A stretch of DNA of 64,000 nt from Micromonospora pisi (lineage in GTDB: Bacteria > Actinomycetota > Actinomycetes > Mycobacteriales > Micromonosporaceae), in contig NZ_RBKT01000001.1 in the NCBI RefSeq assembly GCF_003633685.1, positions 2,542,001 to 2,606,000 on the forward strand, written 5' to 3'. Shown here one piece after another: positions 7,589 to 15,701 of the stretch. The position numbers and the translations under genes are program-made. A model generated the notes under the pieces. The model searched no databases. It saw only the letters and a list, made by a program, of their open reading frames with translations, and was not told the DNA's origin. Position 1 is the first letter of the stretch, and each line of letters opens with the position of its first letter.

Positions 7589-8836
7589 TCACCTCCGTGT
7601 GGCGCCACTGCTGACGTCAGCTCTGTCGCCCGTCCGGGCCGGGATGGCCCTGATCTGGACCTGTTGTTCGCCTGGCCGCGGCCTAGCGGACAGGGGGTGC
7701 ATGATCGCGCCCTGGACGACTCGGTTGACCTCCCCGCCGGGGAAGGGATTGTCGGGTGTGAGCCCGAGCGCCAGGGAGAAGTGCAAGCCGATCAGCTGCG
7801 CGCAGATCACGGCCGGCAGCGCCAGCGCGGCGTCGTCCACGTCCGCGATGCCGGGTAGCGTCCAGGCGTTTTCCCTGGCTGGCCGCCCGGCGTGACCGGT
7901 GACGGTGACGAGGTTCCGCTCCGGGATGACCCGCAGCAGCTCGGCCACCATGTCGCGGTCGTACTGACTGGTGTATGGGTCGTTGGACTCGTAACTGACG
8001 ACCAGGGTCTGGTCATCGAGCACGGATTTCGGTCCATGCCGGAAGGCCAGCGCGGACTCGGCCATGGCCACCACGCGGCCGGCGGTCAGCTCCAGGACCT
8101 TCAGGGCGGATTCCCGGGCCGCGCCGTGCAGGGTTCCGCTTCCGAGGTAGACGATCCGGGAGTAACCGCGGGCGGCGAGGTCGGCCGCTGCGGGCGGCCG
8201 GGTGACCAAGATTTGCTCGGCTGCGGTGGCGAGCCGCTCCACCAGGCCCTCATCGGGGCCGCCGAGGGCCAGCGAGCCGGCCAGCACCATGCCGGTGAAG
8301 CTGGACGTCATCGCGAAGCCCCGGTCGTTGGCCGCTTCGGGCAGCAGCAGCACGTGCGAAGTAGAACGGTCGGCGTACTGGCGGGCGAGCCGGCCGTGCT
8401 CGTTGCAGGTCACCACGAGGTGCCAGCACTCGGTCAGCACCTGGGTGGCCAGCTCGGTGGCGGTGACGCTTTCCGGACTGTCGCCGGAGCGGGCGAACGA
8501 CACCAGCAGCGTCGGGACATCCTCTGCGAAGCAGGCCAGTGGATCGGCCACGATGTCGGTGGTGGCGACGGCGTCCACCCGGCGGCCCAGCCGCCGACGC
8601 AGCGACGGCGCCAGCACCTCGCCGACGTACGCGGAGGTGCCCGCGCCGGTGAGGACGATGCGCAGGTCGGGCCGTTCGAGCAGCGGCTTCAGAAACGCGG
8701 CGGTTGCCGTACCCGACTCAGCCGCCATCCGGGCGATCTGGCGCCACACGATCGGCTGCTGCGCGATCTCGCGGCTGGTGTCGACGGCGTCGCGCCGGCG
8801 CAGGTAGTCAGGGTCGTGGCCGAGGAGGGTGCTCAT
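7589..8836 (-). CDS. agaS: AgaS-like SIS-domain aldose-ketose isomerase / galactosamine-6-phosphate deaminase
   Basis: A 415-residue protein with two sugar-isomerase (SIS) domains. SIS 1 (about residues 55-200) has LTGAGTSAYVGE and FARSGDSPES. SIS 2 (about 225-370) has YLGSGTLHGAARESALKVLE and the catalytic-type segment FRHGPKSVLDD. Length and motif order match AgaS of N-acetylgalactosamine pathways, which converts galactosamine-6-phosphate to tagatose-6-phosphate plus ammonia. Its neighbours, a hexosamine kinase and KbaZ, support this over the glucosamine (GlmS/NagB-like) alternatives. The start overlaps the kbaZ stop by 4 nt. Confidence 0.9.
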   Translation of the reverse strand: MSTLLGHDPDYLRRRDAVDTSREIAQQPIVWRQIARMAAESGTATAAFLKPLLERPDLRIVLTGAGTSAYVGEVLAPSLRRRLGRRVDAVATTDIVADPLACFAEDVPTLLVSFARSGDSPESVTATELATQVLTECWHLVVTCNEHGRLARQYADRSTSHVLLLPEAANDRGFAMTSSFTGMVLAGSLALGGPDEGLVERLATAAEQILVTRPPAAADLAARGYSRIVYLGSGTLHGAARESALKVLELTAGRVVAMAESALAFRHGPKSVLDDQTLVVSYESNDPYTSQYDRDMVAELLRVIPERNLVTVTGHAGRPARENAWTLPGIADVDDAALALPAVICAQLIGLHFSLALGLTPDNPFPGGEVNRVVQGAIMHPLSARPRPGEQQVQIRAIPARTGDRADVSSGATRR

Positions 8837-10134
8837 GCTGCCGGCCGCCGTTCGGATGAGGTGGTCGCGTGGCGGTAGCCGCGCAGGACGTCGCGGATGC
8901 GATCGAGGACGAGCTCGACGGGGTCATTGCCGAGGGTGCCGTCGCGGACCCGCTGGTACTGGTCGGGCAGGTACTGGCTGAGCAGCGGCAGCGGGATGTC
9001 CCGGTCGGTCAGGTTGACCAGCAGGCGCCGCTCGGCGGCCTGGATCTCCGGGTCTGGCCAGTAGTAGCGCATCCGGTCGCTGTAGCTGTACCGCCGCGCC
9101 AGGCGCTGCTCCGCGGCGTCGCCGGTGTAGTACTTCGCCCACTGCCCGGGCTCGGCGCGCATTCGCTGCTCGACCACCTCTGGCAGGCTCGAGCGGTCGT
9201 GCTCCGCAACGAGCTCGGCCTCGATCGCGGCCAACGCGAACAGGGCCTCCCTCAGCGCGAAGGTCAGGCCGGGTCCGACCTTGAGCACCGCCCAGTGATC
9301 CTCGACCAGCGCGGCGAGTCGCGGGACGGTCTGGTAATCCGTGGAGTGGGCCTCGAAGACCATTGTCGGCTCGTCGTCCAGGACCCGCTGCAGGTCCTTG
9401 GTGCGGTCCCGGTCGTAGTCCACGACCCGCAGGTGGTCGAACTCGACGCCCGGCTGGACGACCAGGGCCATCACCTGCGGCCACACGTGCTCGAGGCCCA
9501 GCTCGGCGAAGGCCGCCCGGTGCCGGGCCAGGGTGCTACGGGCCGACTCGGTGGTGGTGGGCAGGAGTTCCTCGATCGTCTCCTCGGCGCCGCCGGGCAC
9601 CGGGACCTCGGTGCCGATGACGTACCGGAGTTCCCCGGCCCGCCCCGTCGCGGCGGCGGTTCTCTCCGCGACGGCGAGCATGCGGGCAGCGCGGGCGGCC
9701 ATCACCTCGTCGGTCAACGGGGTCTGGTCGTCCGCGCAGGGGTAGCTGCAGTCAAGATGGATCTTGGTGAAGCCGGCCTCGACGTACGCCGCGACGAGCA
9801 CGTCGGCGCGCGCCATGGCCTGCTCCGCCGGCAGCGAACGCCATCGGTTCGGGCCCAGGTGGTCGCCGCCGAGCACAACCCGCTCCCGAGGAAGTCCGGC
9901 CTGGTCGGCCGCCCGGTACACCAGGTCGTGGAAGTCCGCCGGTCGCATACCGGTATAGCCACCGTCCTGGTCGACCTGGTTCGAGGTCGCCTCGATCAAC
10001 ACCAGGTCGCCGTCTTCCCGGGCCTGAGCCATCGCGGCCTGCAGGACCAGCGGATGGGCGGAACAGATTGACGTGACGCCGACCGGTTCCCCCCGTTTGT
10101 GCAGGGCGACGACAGTGTCGAGCGGGTTACTCAT
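8833..10134 (-). CDS. kbaZ: tagatose-1,6-bisphosphate aldolase accessory subunit (GatZ/KbaZ family)
   Basis: A 433-residue protein with the family signatures VGVTSICSAHPLVLQAA near the N-terminus, IEATSNQVDQDGGYTGM (about residues 47-63), GGDHLGPNRW and HLDCSYPCADD. In enterobacteria GatZ/KbaZ has no aldolase activity alone but is needed for full activity and stability of GatY/KbaY. It is the first gene of the kbaZ-agaS-kinase-transporter operon. The start is ATG at 10134 with AAGGAA about 8 nt upstream. A decayed second copy lies at 11950-12162. Confidence 0.92.
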   Translation of the reverse strand: MSNPLDTVVALHKRGEPVGVTSICSAHPLVLQAAMAQAREDGDLVLIEATSNQVDQDGGYTGMRPADFHDLVYRAADQAGLPRERVVLGGDHLGPNRWRSLPAEQAMARADVLVAAYVEAGFTKIHLDCSYPCADDQTPLTDEVMAARAARMLAVAERTAAATGRAGELRYVIGTEVPVPGGAEETIEELLPTTTESARSTLARHRAAFAELGLEHVWPQVMALVVQPGVEFDHLRVVDYDRDRTKDLQRVLDDEPTMVFEAHSTDYQTVPRLAALVEDHWAVLKVGPGLTFALREALFALAAIEAELVAEHDRSSLPEVVEQRMRAEPGQWAKYYTGDAAEQRLARRYSYSDRMRYYWPDPEIQAAERRLLVNLTDRDIPLPLLSQYLPDQYQRVRDGTLGNDPVELVLDRIRDVLRGYRHATTSSERRPAA

Positions 10135-10166
10135 GGGGTGGTTCCTTTTCCTCGCCGTTCTGAAGC

Positions 10167-10232
10167 TGGTAATGGACCCTACTGGTATTCCACTTGGCCG
10201 GCTACTGTCTAGTTGGTATGTAGTTTGGTATG
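10167..10232. promoter_or_regulatory. array of TGGTA(T) half-sites upstream of kbaZ, candidate GntR operators
   Basis: TGGTAATG (10167), TGGTATT (10183), TGGTATG (10214) and TGGTATG (10226) lie within 66 bp just upstream of kbaZ. The last two sit 12 bp apart directly in front of the broken gntR copy. The same heptamer recurs at the start of the intact GntR gene (11719-11740) and in the promoter before the GH36 gene (11847-11853). That spread fits a local GntR regulator controlling kbaZ, itself and the glycosidase. Confidence 0.5.
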
Positions 10233-10234
10233 CT

Positions 10235-10860
10235 CCCGTTCGTAGCATCTCTGGGGGCACGCTGAGGGCGGCGCTGACCCAGCTCGCCGACCAGGGCGTC
10301 GTCATACGGTCACCGGCACGCGGCTGGTTTCTCGCCGATCCGACAGCGGAAGACGGCCGGCGCCGTACGCCGGCGACGGCCGGCAGTCCGGAGACGTCGT
10401 ACAAGCCTTTGCCGACTACGCGGGGCGCACGGCCTCACGACACACGCTGCGGTCCTGGAGTCCCGGGTGCGGCCAAGCTCGATCGCGGAGTCCGAGATCC
10501 TCCGCGCCGCCCGGCGCCGAACCATTCGAGAAGCGACGGCCTCGGTACCCCGACAACCTGATCGTGGTGCTGGAAAACAGCCAGCTACCACCGGCCATAT
10601 GCGCGGCCCTGGCCAGCACCGACTTCACCACCGCGTCGCTGTACGCCGCCCTGCGCGTCGCCGATTCACGGCAGTTGCCGCAGGTGGCCCGGTACACCGT
10701 GGAGGCCCGGCAGCCGACCGGCCCAGTCGCGGGTGACCCGTCGTCCAGTGACATGGCGCTGCTCGCCCTGCTCCGGGCTACCGCCCGGCGGCCGCCGGCG
10801 AACCTCTGCCGGCGCGGGTCGAGAGATCGCCGGGCAGCCTACAACCGCGGCCGACCATGA
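10235..10860 (+). pseudogene. decayed GntR/UTRA-family regulator, paralogue of the gene at 10933-11700
   Basis: Three reading frames in order give pieces of a GntR regulator. The first is the end of the DNA-binding domain (GGTLRAALTQLADQGVVIRSP then ARGWFLADP), matching SRVTLRAALADLESRGIV of the intact gene. The second is VRPSSIAESEILRAA (near 10465-10510), matching VRPATVSEAEDLRIA. The third is IVVLENSQLPPAICAALASTDF and ASLYAALRVADS (10560-10670), matching VVLEHNRLPLAACPALAETDF and ASLYATLRAADP. The front of the helix-turn-helix is missing and at least two frameshifts are needed. It faces away from kbaZ, with the operator array between them. Confidence 0.75.
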
Positions 10861-10932
10861 GGTATTTCCGCAAGCGCGCGGGGAGTCGGAGACCGCCAGG
10901 CACCGCTCAAGCTGGTGGCGCGGAGGTGTTGC

Positions 10933-11700
10933 TCATGGCTTATTGGTGATGGAGGCGCGAAAGCGGTAGCGGTCCCCTCGGTAGACCTGGGTGGTCAGCT
11001 CGATCGGGCGGCCTGCCTGGTTGAAGGTCAGCGTGGTCGCGACGAGCATCGGCATGGTGTCGCTGATCCCGAACAGTTCGATCTCTCGTGGCGTTGGGTG
11101 GCGGGCTTCGCACGAGTAGTCGGCGACGCGCGGAGTCTGTGGCGGGTCCGCCGCGCGCAGGGTGGCGTACAGCGAGGCGGTGTTGAAGTCGGTCTCGGCC
11201 AGGGCCGGGCAGGCCGCCAACGGAAGCCGGTTGTGCTCGAGCACGACCAGCAGGTCGTCGAGGAAACGCAATCGGTGGAGTTCGAAGAGGTCGGAGCCGG
11301 GGGCGATGCGGAGATCTTCGGCCTCGGACACCGTTGCCGGGCGAACCGCGGCAGAGAGAACCCGGCTGCTCGGCGTCAGACCGTTGACGCGGGCGAAGTC
11401 GGCAAGGCCCTGCACCTGGGGGGTTGCCGCGGTGGATGCCATCGCCGGGTCAGGGAACTGGTCGAGGTCGGCGACGAACCACCCGCGCGTCGACGCCGGT
11501 CGCACGATGCCTCGCGACTCCAGGTCGGCGAGTGCTGCTCGCAGCGTCACGCGTGAAACGGCGTACCGAGTCGCCAGCGTCCGCTCGGAGGGCAGCCGGT
11601 CGCCGACGCGGGCGGCTGCGTCGCGCAGGTCTGCGAGCAGTTGCGCGGCGGTGCGCTCGTACAGCGGGAGTGCGTCGTCGGCGAACAGGGCACGGGGCAT
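10933..11700 (-). CDS. GntR-family regulator with UTRA sensor domain
   Basis: A 255-residue HutC/DasR-type repressor. The winged helix-turn-helix occupies residues about 10-75 (LPSERTLATRYAVSRVTLRAAL, here seen in pieces), followed by GWFVADL. A UTRA ligand-binding domain (about 90-245) contains DLFELHRLRF, ASLYATLRAAD and EARHPTPREIELFGI. Family members sense sugar phosphates such as glucosamine-6-phosphate. I chose ATG at 11700, where GAGG lies 6 nt upstream; an ATG at 11721 has no ribosome site. The TGGTATG repeats just upstream suggest autoregulation. Confidence 0.88.
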   Translation of the reverse strand: MPRALFADDALPLYERTAAQLLADLRDAAARVGDRLPSERTLATRYAVSRVTLRAALADLESRGIVRPASTRGWFVADLDQFPDPAMASTAATPQVQGLADFARVNGLTPSSRVLSAAVRPATVSEAEDLRIAPGSDLFELHRLRFLDDLLVVLEHNRLPLAACPALAETDFNTASLYATLRAADPPQTPRVADYSCEARHPTPREIELFGISDTMPMLVATTLTFNQAGRPIELTTQVYRGDRYRFRASITNKP

Positions 11701-11718
11701 CCGCGTCCTCGCAGCAGT

Positions 11719-11740
11719 CATACCAGCCAACCATACCGGT
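11719..11740. promoter_or_regulatory. candidate GntR autoregulatory operator
   Basis: CATACC occurs at 11719-11724 and 11732-11737 (TGGTATG / CGGTATG when read with the gene), 13 bp apart, immediately upstream of the chosen start of the GntR gene. The motif is shared with the kbaZ control region. Confidence 0.45.
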
Positions 11741-11831
11741 TCAATCGATCCCTGAGCCAGGCGCCCCGCAGGCGGCCCACCGCCCTCGGATCAGGTGCGG
11801 TGACCAACCAGAAATAACCGAGAACCGGCCA

Positions 11832-11861
11832 TTGACAGGCCAACAGCATACCACTTACGTT
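11832..11861 (+). promoter_or_regulatory. candidate promoter for the kbaZ relic and GH36 gene
   Basis: TTGACA (11832-11837), an 18-nt spacer and TACGTT (11856-11861) form a good sigma-70-type promoter. The spacer contains GCATACCAC (11846-11854), the half-site shared with the GntR operators, where a bound repressor would block polymerase. No other promoter of this quality was seen before the glycosidase gene. Confidence 0.5.
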
Positions 11862-11949
11862 CGTCGGGCAGACCAGCCAGACGTGAACGGGGAGTGCTCT
11901 ATGTGGAGCTTCTGCTCGATCTTGTCGGCGTCAACGTCCCGGTTCGGCG

Positions 11950-12162
11950 GTTGGCATCCCTTTGGTCTGCTCTGCGCATTCGCTGGTGATCGAGGCGGCG
12001 GTGGCGCAGTCCTTCGACGATGGCGCCCCGCTGCTGTTGGATGCGACGTCGAACCAGGTCGACCAGTTCGGCGGCTACCCGGGCATGCAGCCGACGGATC
12101 TTCGTGACCTCGTCCTCGACCCCACGGAACGCATCGGCACGTTCGAGGTGGCTCGATCTTGA
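11950..12162 (+). pseudogene. N-terminal remnant of a second kbaZ gene
   Basis: About 50 codons read VGIPLVCSAHSLVIEAAVAQ, LLLDATSNQVDQFGGYPGM and QPTDLRDLVLD, nearly superimposable on residues 18-75 of the intact KbaZ (VGVTSICSAHPLVLQAAMAQ, LIEATSNQVDQDGGYTGM, RPADFHDLV). The similarity stops after DLVLD and the frame closes at 12160. No start codon or upstream 17 residues survive in this frame. It points away from the intact gntR gene, mirroring the kbaZ/gntR pair at 8833-10860. Confidence 0.8.
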
Positions 12163-12233
12163 CGATCTACAGCGACGAGCAACGGCGTGGCCTGGTCGTC
12201 AGAGCTGCGCAACGAGCCCGAAGGGAGTTTGAC

Positions 12234-14306
12234 ATGGCCGACATGAAGCGGCGAACCGTACTGAAGTTGGCACTGGGGGGCGCCGGCCTGGCCGCCTTCC
12301 CTGCCGTCACCACAGGTGTGGGCGCCACACCCGCAGCCGCCGCACCGAACAATGCTCCCGACGTCGTCGGGGTCGGCGACACCTCCATCACCTTGGAGTT
12401 CGACGACAAACTGCACACCCGGGTGGCCTTGAAGGGCGTCAACGTCACGCGCTTCGACGCCAGCGAAGCCCTGCTGCTGGGCGGTACGACGATCGACGAG
12501 TTCACGTACCGCGGGCACGAGACCCGCAAGACCAAGCATTCCCGGCACGGTGCGGGCGTCCAGGTGATTGTCCAGGGCTATTCCAGGGCTGGCGTGCGGA
12601 AGACGGTGGAGCTGACCTCCTTCCAGCGTTTGACCGGGATGATCGTGATGACGGTGACCTACGCCAACCTGTCCGGTTCGGAGCTGAAGGTCACCGGCTG
12701 GCGCAGCGCGGCCCACGAACTCCTGGAGAAGCCCGGCGGCTTCTACACCTTCTCGGGTACCACCTACGAGAACCGTCGCGACTGGGTGCAGCCGATGACG
12801 GACGGGTTCGACCAGAAGAACTCGCTGGGGATGGACTCCTCCGACTATGGGGGCGGCACGCCGATGGCGTCCGTCTGGCGTCCGGGTGGGGGCCTTTCCG
12901 TCGGGCACGTCGAACCCGTGGCGAGGATCCTGCGCCTACCCGTTCGCAAGACGGCCGGCGGAGCGAGCATCGCCGTCGAAGGCGACACTCCCCGCACCCT
13001 GAAGCCGGGCCAGCAGTTGACCACCGACACCACCTTCCTGACAGCCCACCCCGGCGACCACTTCGCGCCGCTCCAGCGCTATCGCGACTACATGAGCGAC
13101 ATCGGCTTGCGCGCCCCCAAGACGCCGACCCCGGCCTTCGAACCCATCTGGTGTGCCTGGGGTTACGAGCGCGACTTCACCGTCGAGCAGGTCATCGGAA
13201 CGCTGCCCAAGGTGCGTGAGGTCGGCCTCAAGTGGGCTGTGCTCGACGACGGCTGGCAGACCAACGAGGGCGACTGGGACATCAACCCGCAGAAGTTCCC
13301 GCAGGGCGAAACGGACATGCGAGCCTTCACCAAGCAGATCCGCGACGCCGGCCTGCGGCCGCGTCTGTGGTGGGCCCCGCTGGCCGCGGACCCTGGGAGC
13401 AACCTGTTCAAGCAACGCCCTGACATGCTGTTGCTGGACCGCGACGGCAACATGCAGGAAGTGACCTGGTGGGACGCCTACACACTGTGCCCGGCGTACC
13501 AGCCGACCGTGGACTACTTCGTCGGGCAGGTGAAGAGGTTCATCGGTGACTGGGGCTATGAAGGGCTCAAGATCGACGGCCAGCACCTCAATGGCGTCAC
13601 ACCCTGCTACAACCCGGCGCATGGGCACACCCGCCCCGAAGAATCGACCGAGGGCCTGGCGCAGTTCTGGAAGGCGGTGCACGAGGCCGCACACAAGGCG
13701 AACCACAACGCGGTCGTGGAACTCTGCCCCTGCGGCACCGCCTTCGCCTTCCACAACCTGCCCTACGTCGACCAGTACCCGGGCTCGGACCCAACCTCCT
13801 CTTACCAGGTCCGAACCAAGGGCAAAACGATGAAGGCGCTGATGGGTCAGGGCGCCAGTTACGCCGGCGACCATGTCGAACTGAGCGACGGCGGCGACGA
13901 CTTCGCGTCCAGCTACGGCGTAGGAGCCGTCCTGTCGACCAAGTTCACCTACCCTGCGGGCCCGGACGAGAACGTGCTCACGCCGGAAAAGGATGTCCTC
14001 TGGCGCAAATGGGTGAGCTTGTACAAGGAGAACATGCTGCCCACCGGCGAGTACCGGGGCGAGCTGTATGACGTCGGTTTCGACAAGCCCGAGGCGCATG
14101 TCGTGACCAAGGGTGGAGCCCTGCACTACGCCTTCTACGCCGACCGATGGGACGGGAAAGTCGAGTTGCGTGGTCTGGGCCGGGGCAGGTACCGCTTGAC
14201 CGACCCGTTCAACGGCGTCTCCCTCGGCACCGTCGACGCCAGGCACAACACCGTCCAGCTGACCTTCGAGAAGTTCCAGCTCATCGTGGCCGAGCCCGCC
14301 GACTGA
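12234..14306 (+). CDS. Tat-exported GH36-like alpha-galactosidase / alpha-N-acetylgalactosaminidase
   Basis: A 690-residue secreted glycoside hydrolase. The N-terminus MADMKRRTVLKLALGGAGLAAF is a twin-arginine signal followed by an Ala-rich cleavage region. An N-terminal beta-sandwich (about residues 45-290) precedes a TIM barrel with LKWAVLDDGWQ (about 336-346) and GLKIDGQHLNG, whose Asp (about 448) is the K-x-D nucleophile of clan GH-D. A downstream GSDPTSS may hold the acid/base Asp. ATG at 12234 has AGGGAG 6 nt upstream. Proximity to the amino-sugar operon suggests it releases galactose or N-acetylgalactosamine outside the cell; the exact substrate is unproven. Confidence 0.85.
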   Translation: MADMKRRTVLKLALGGAGLAAFPAVTTGVGATPAAAAPNNAPDVVGVGDTSITLEFDDKLHTRVALKGVNVTRFDASEALLLGGTTIDEFTYRGHETRKTKHSRHGAGVQVIVQGYSRAGVRKTVELTSFQRLTGMIVMTVTYANLSGSELKVTGWRSAAHELLEKPGGFYTFSGTTYENRRDWVQPMTDGFDQKNSLGMDSSDYGGGTPMASVWRPGGGLSVGHVEPVARILRLPVRKTAGGASIAVEGDTPRTLKPGQQLTTDTTFLTAHPGDHFAPLQRYRDYMSDIGLRAPKTPTPAFEPIWCAWGYERDFTVEQVIGTLPKVREVGLKWAVLDDGWQTNEGDWDINPQKFPQGETDMRAFTKQIRDAGLRPRLWWAPLAADPGSNLFKQRPDMLLLDRDGNMQEVTWWDAYTLCPAYQPTVDYFVGQVKRFIGDWGYEGLKIDGQHLNGVTPCYNPAHGHTRPEESTEGLAQFWKAVHEAAHKANHNAVVELCPCGTAFAFHNLPYVDQYPGSDPTSSYQVRTKGKTMKALMGQGASYAGDHVELSDGGDDFASSYGVGAVLSTKFTYPAGPDENVLTPEKDVLWRKWVSLYKENMLPTGEYRGELYDVGFDKPEAHVVTKGGALHYAFYADRWDGKVELRGLGRGRYRLTDPFNGVSLGTVDARHNTVQLTFEKFQLIVAEPAD

Positions 14307-14326
14307 GCTGCGTGACATGTAAGCCG

Positions 14327-14384
14327 CGAGGTCTCCGGTAGAGGGTTCATCGAGCAAGAAAAACCTGGAATACCGGAGACCTCG
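14327..14384. repeat. 14-bp perfect inverted repeat after the GH36 gene
   Basis: CGAGGTCTCCGGTA (14327-14340) and its exact complement (14371-14384) flank a 30-bp loop. There is no T-run, so it is not a classical terminator, though it could end GH36 transcription. It also resembles hairpins found just upstream of some actinobacterial transposase genes, and GTGGCCATCCTGGGCGAATAA follows as a six-codon stub. The rest of 14307-14508 holds nothing else I can name. Confidence 0.6.
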
Positions 14385-14508
14385 TGGCCATCCTGGGCGA
14401 ATAATTCCGACGTCACCACTCAACGTCCGCGCACAGATCACGCTGACCCCAGGTCCTCGTCCCCCGTGAGAAATCGTCCGCCGACGCTGGGCACTGCTCG
14501 GGCGACGC

Positions 14509-15060
14509 CTAGCGCCCGACGACCTCCGGCGGACGTCGGCCGTAACGTGCCCACACATGCTGGCGGTACGCGGCCACGTTCATGCGAGTGCGGGCGAGGC
14601 CGACCAGCGTGAAGAACACCGCCGCGGAGAGCTGGATGCCGTAGAGGATCCACTGATCGGCTCCCGTGTACGGCAGCGCGATGTGCGCGTGGTCCTGCCG
14701 GTCGACCACGACGGAGACGGTCTGGTTCACCTGATGGCGGCCGATGCCGGAGGCCCACTGCTCGTCCCACCGACCGTCGACGGTGAACACGAGAAGGTAC
14801 TGCGAGCCGTCGCGGTCGTATGGCGCGGTGTCGCGGACCGTGGCCACGACCGTGGTGCCGTACCGGGACATCTGATAGTCCCCGGTCGCCGTTACCACGA
14901 AATCGACCAGAAACGCCGCGCCGATGCCCAGCAGGACGAGGGCCGACACCCACTTCCCGACCCCGATGAGCCGCAGGATCCGGCGCTCGGCGACATCCTG
15001 CGGCCAGTCGTACAGCTTCCGCCAACCCGCCGCAGAACCCCCGTCCTCGCCGCTCCTCAT
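14509..15060 (-). CDS. DUF3592-like membrane protein
   Basis: A 183-residue protein with a cytoplasmic N-terminus, a first transmembrane helix (VSALVLLGIGAAFLVDFVV, about residues 38-56), an external beta-rich middle (TTVVATVRDTAPYDRDGS to QTVSVVVDRQDHAHIAL) and a second helix (about 135-155). Two helices around a TVxATV...VDxxDP-like middle are typical of DUF3592 proteins, whose role is unknown. A -10 hexamer TAAAGT lies 6 nt before the ATG, so the message is probably leaderless. It is divergent from the sigma-factor operon. Confidence 0.7.
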   Translation of the reverse strand: MRSGEDGGSAAGWRKLYDWPQDVAERRILRLIGVGKWVSALVLLGIGAAFLVDFVVTATGDYQMSRYGTTVVATVRDTAPYDRDGSQYLLVFTVDGRWDEQWASGIGRHQVNQTVSVVVDRQDHAHIALPYTGADQWILYGIQLSAAVFFTLVGLARTRMNVAAYRQHVWARYGRRPPEVVGR

Positions 15061-15066
15061 GATCGA

Positions 15067-15091
15067 ACTTTAACTTGATCATGCAATCAAG
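15067..15091. promoter_or_regulatory. divergent control region: leaderless -10 and a palindrome
   Basis: On the minus strand TAAAGT (15072-15067) precedes the DUF3592-like ATG by 6 nt. Next to it, CTTGAT-N6-ATCAAG (15074-15091) forms a 6-bp inverted repeat that could bind a regulator. The remaining bases to 15197 contain an A7 tract and TGTAGT-N17-CGTC (15140-15166), which loosely resembles an ECF-type promoter for the next operon. Confidence 0.35.
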
Positions 15092-15197
15092 CAGGTAGGC
15101 AGGCGTCCCATGACCACACAAAAAAATCTTGACGCGACCTGTAGTAGAGCGCCGACTCCGATCGTCATCCACCTGAACGACGGAGAGGAGAACGTTC

Positions 15198-15701
15198 ATG
15201 GACATGGTCACTGGCGCACACGTGGCAATCGCCCTGACCGTCCCGGTGCCACGCGAACGGATGTGGGACCTGGTCGCGGCGGTGGACCGGATCGGCGAAT
15301 GGAGCCCCGAGGCCGCTGGCGGCGACTGGTGTGAGGATGTCCAAGCGCCGGCTCCGGGTGCCCGGTTCATCGGGCGCAACCGGTACGCCGACAGATCGGA
15401 AAGTACGGTGACCTGTGTGGTCATCGAAGCAGAACGGCCGAGCGTCTTCGCCTGGACCGTACTGGACGACGCCGGCCTGGTGGGCTCGACATGGCGCTAC
15501 GAGCTGCACGAGGGTCCCGAGCCGGGGAGCAGCGTCGTCCACCATTCGTTCACCCACGGTCCCGGCGCCACCGGTGCCCGGGTGGACGCCGATGCCGACC
15601 CGTTGACGCTCAATGGCCGCCTGGTCACCCTGTGTCGAAACATGGCAACCACGATCACCGCGATCGCCACCGCAGATTCCCCGACAGGAGCAACCCGATG
15701 A
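15198..15701 (+). CDS. SRPBCC (START/Bet v1-like) family protein
   Basis: A 167-residue protein with the SRPBCC helix-grip pattern: IALTVPVPRERMWDLVAAVDRIGEWSPEA (polyketide cyclase/AHSA1-like N-terminus) and a terminal helix LVTLCRNMATTITAIA. Family members bind hydrophobic small molecules; no catalytic residue can be assigned. GAGGAG lies 7 nt before the ATG. Its TGA overlaps the start of the next gene, forming the first gene of a SRPBCC-DGPF-sigma operon. Confidence 0.8.
   Translation: MDMVTGAHVAIALTVPVPRERMWDLVAAVDRIGEWSPEAAGGDWCEDVQAPAPGARFIGRNRYADRSESTVTCVVIEAERPSVFAWTVLDDAGLVGSTWRYELHEGPEPGSSVVHHSFTHGPGATGARVDADADPLTLNGRLVTLCRNMATTITAIATADSPTGATR

Noticed and set aside
765-14400. Genomic island integrated at tRNA-Gly.
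   Set aside because: The region after the tRNA is accessory in character, but there is no integrase and no second copy of the tRNA 3' end was seen, so integration is not supported.
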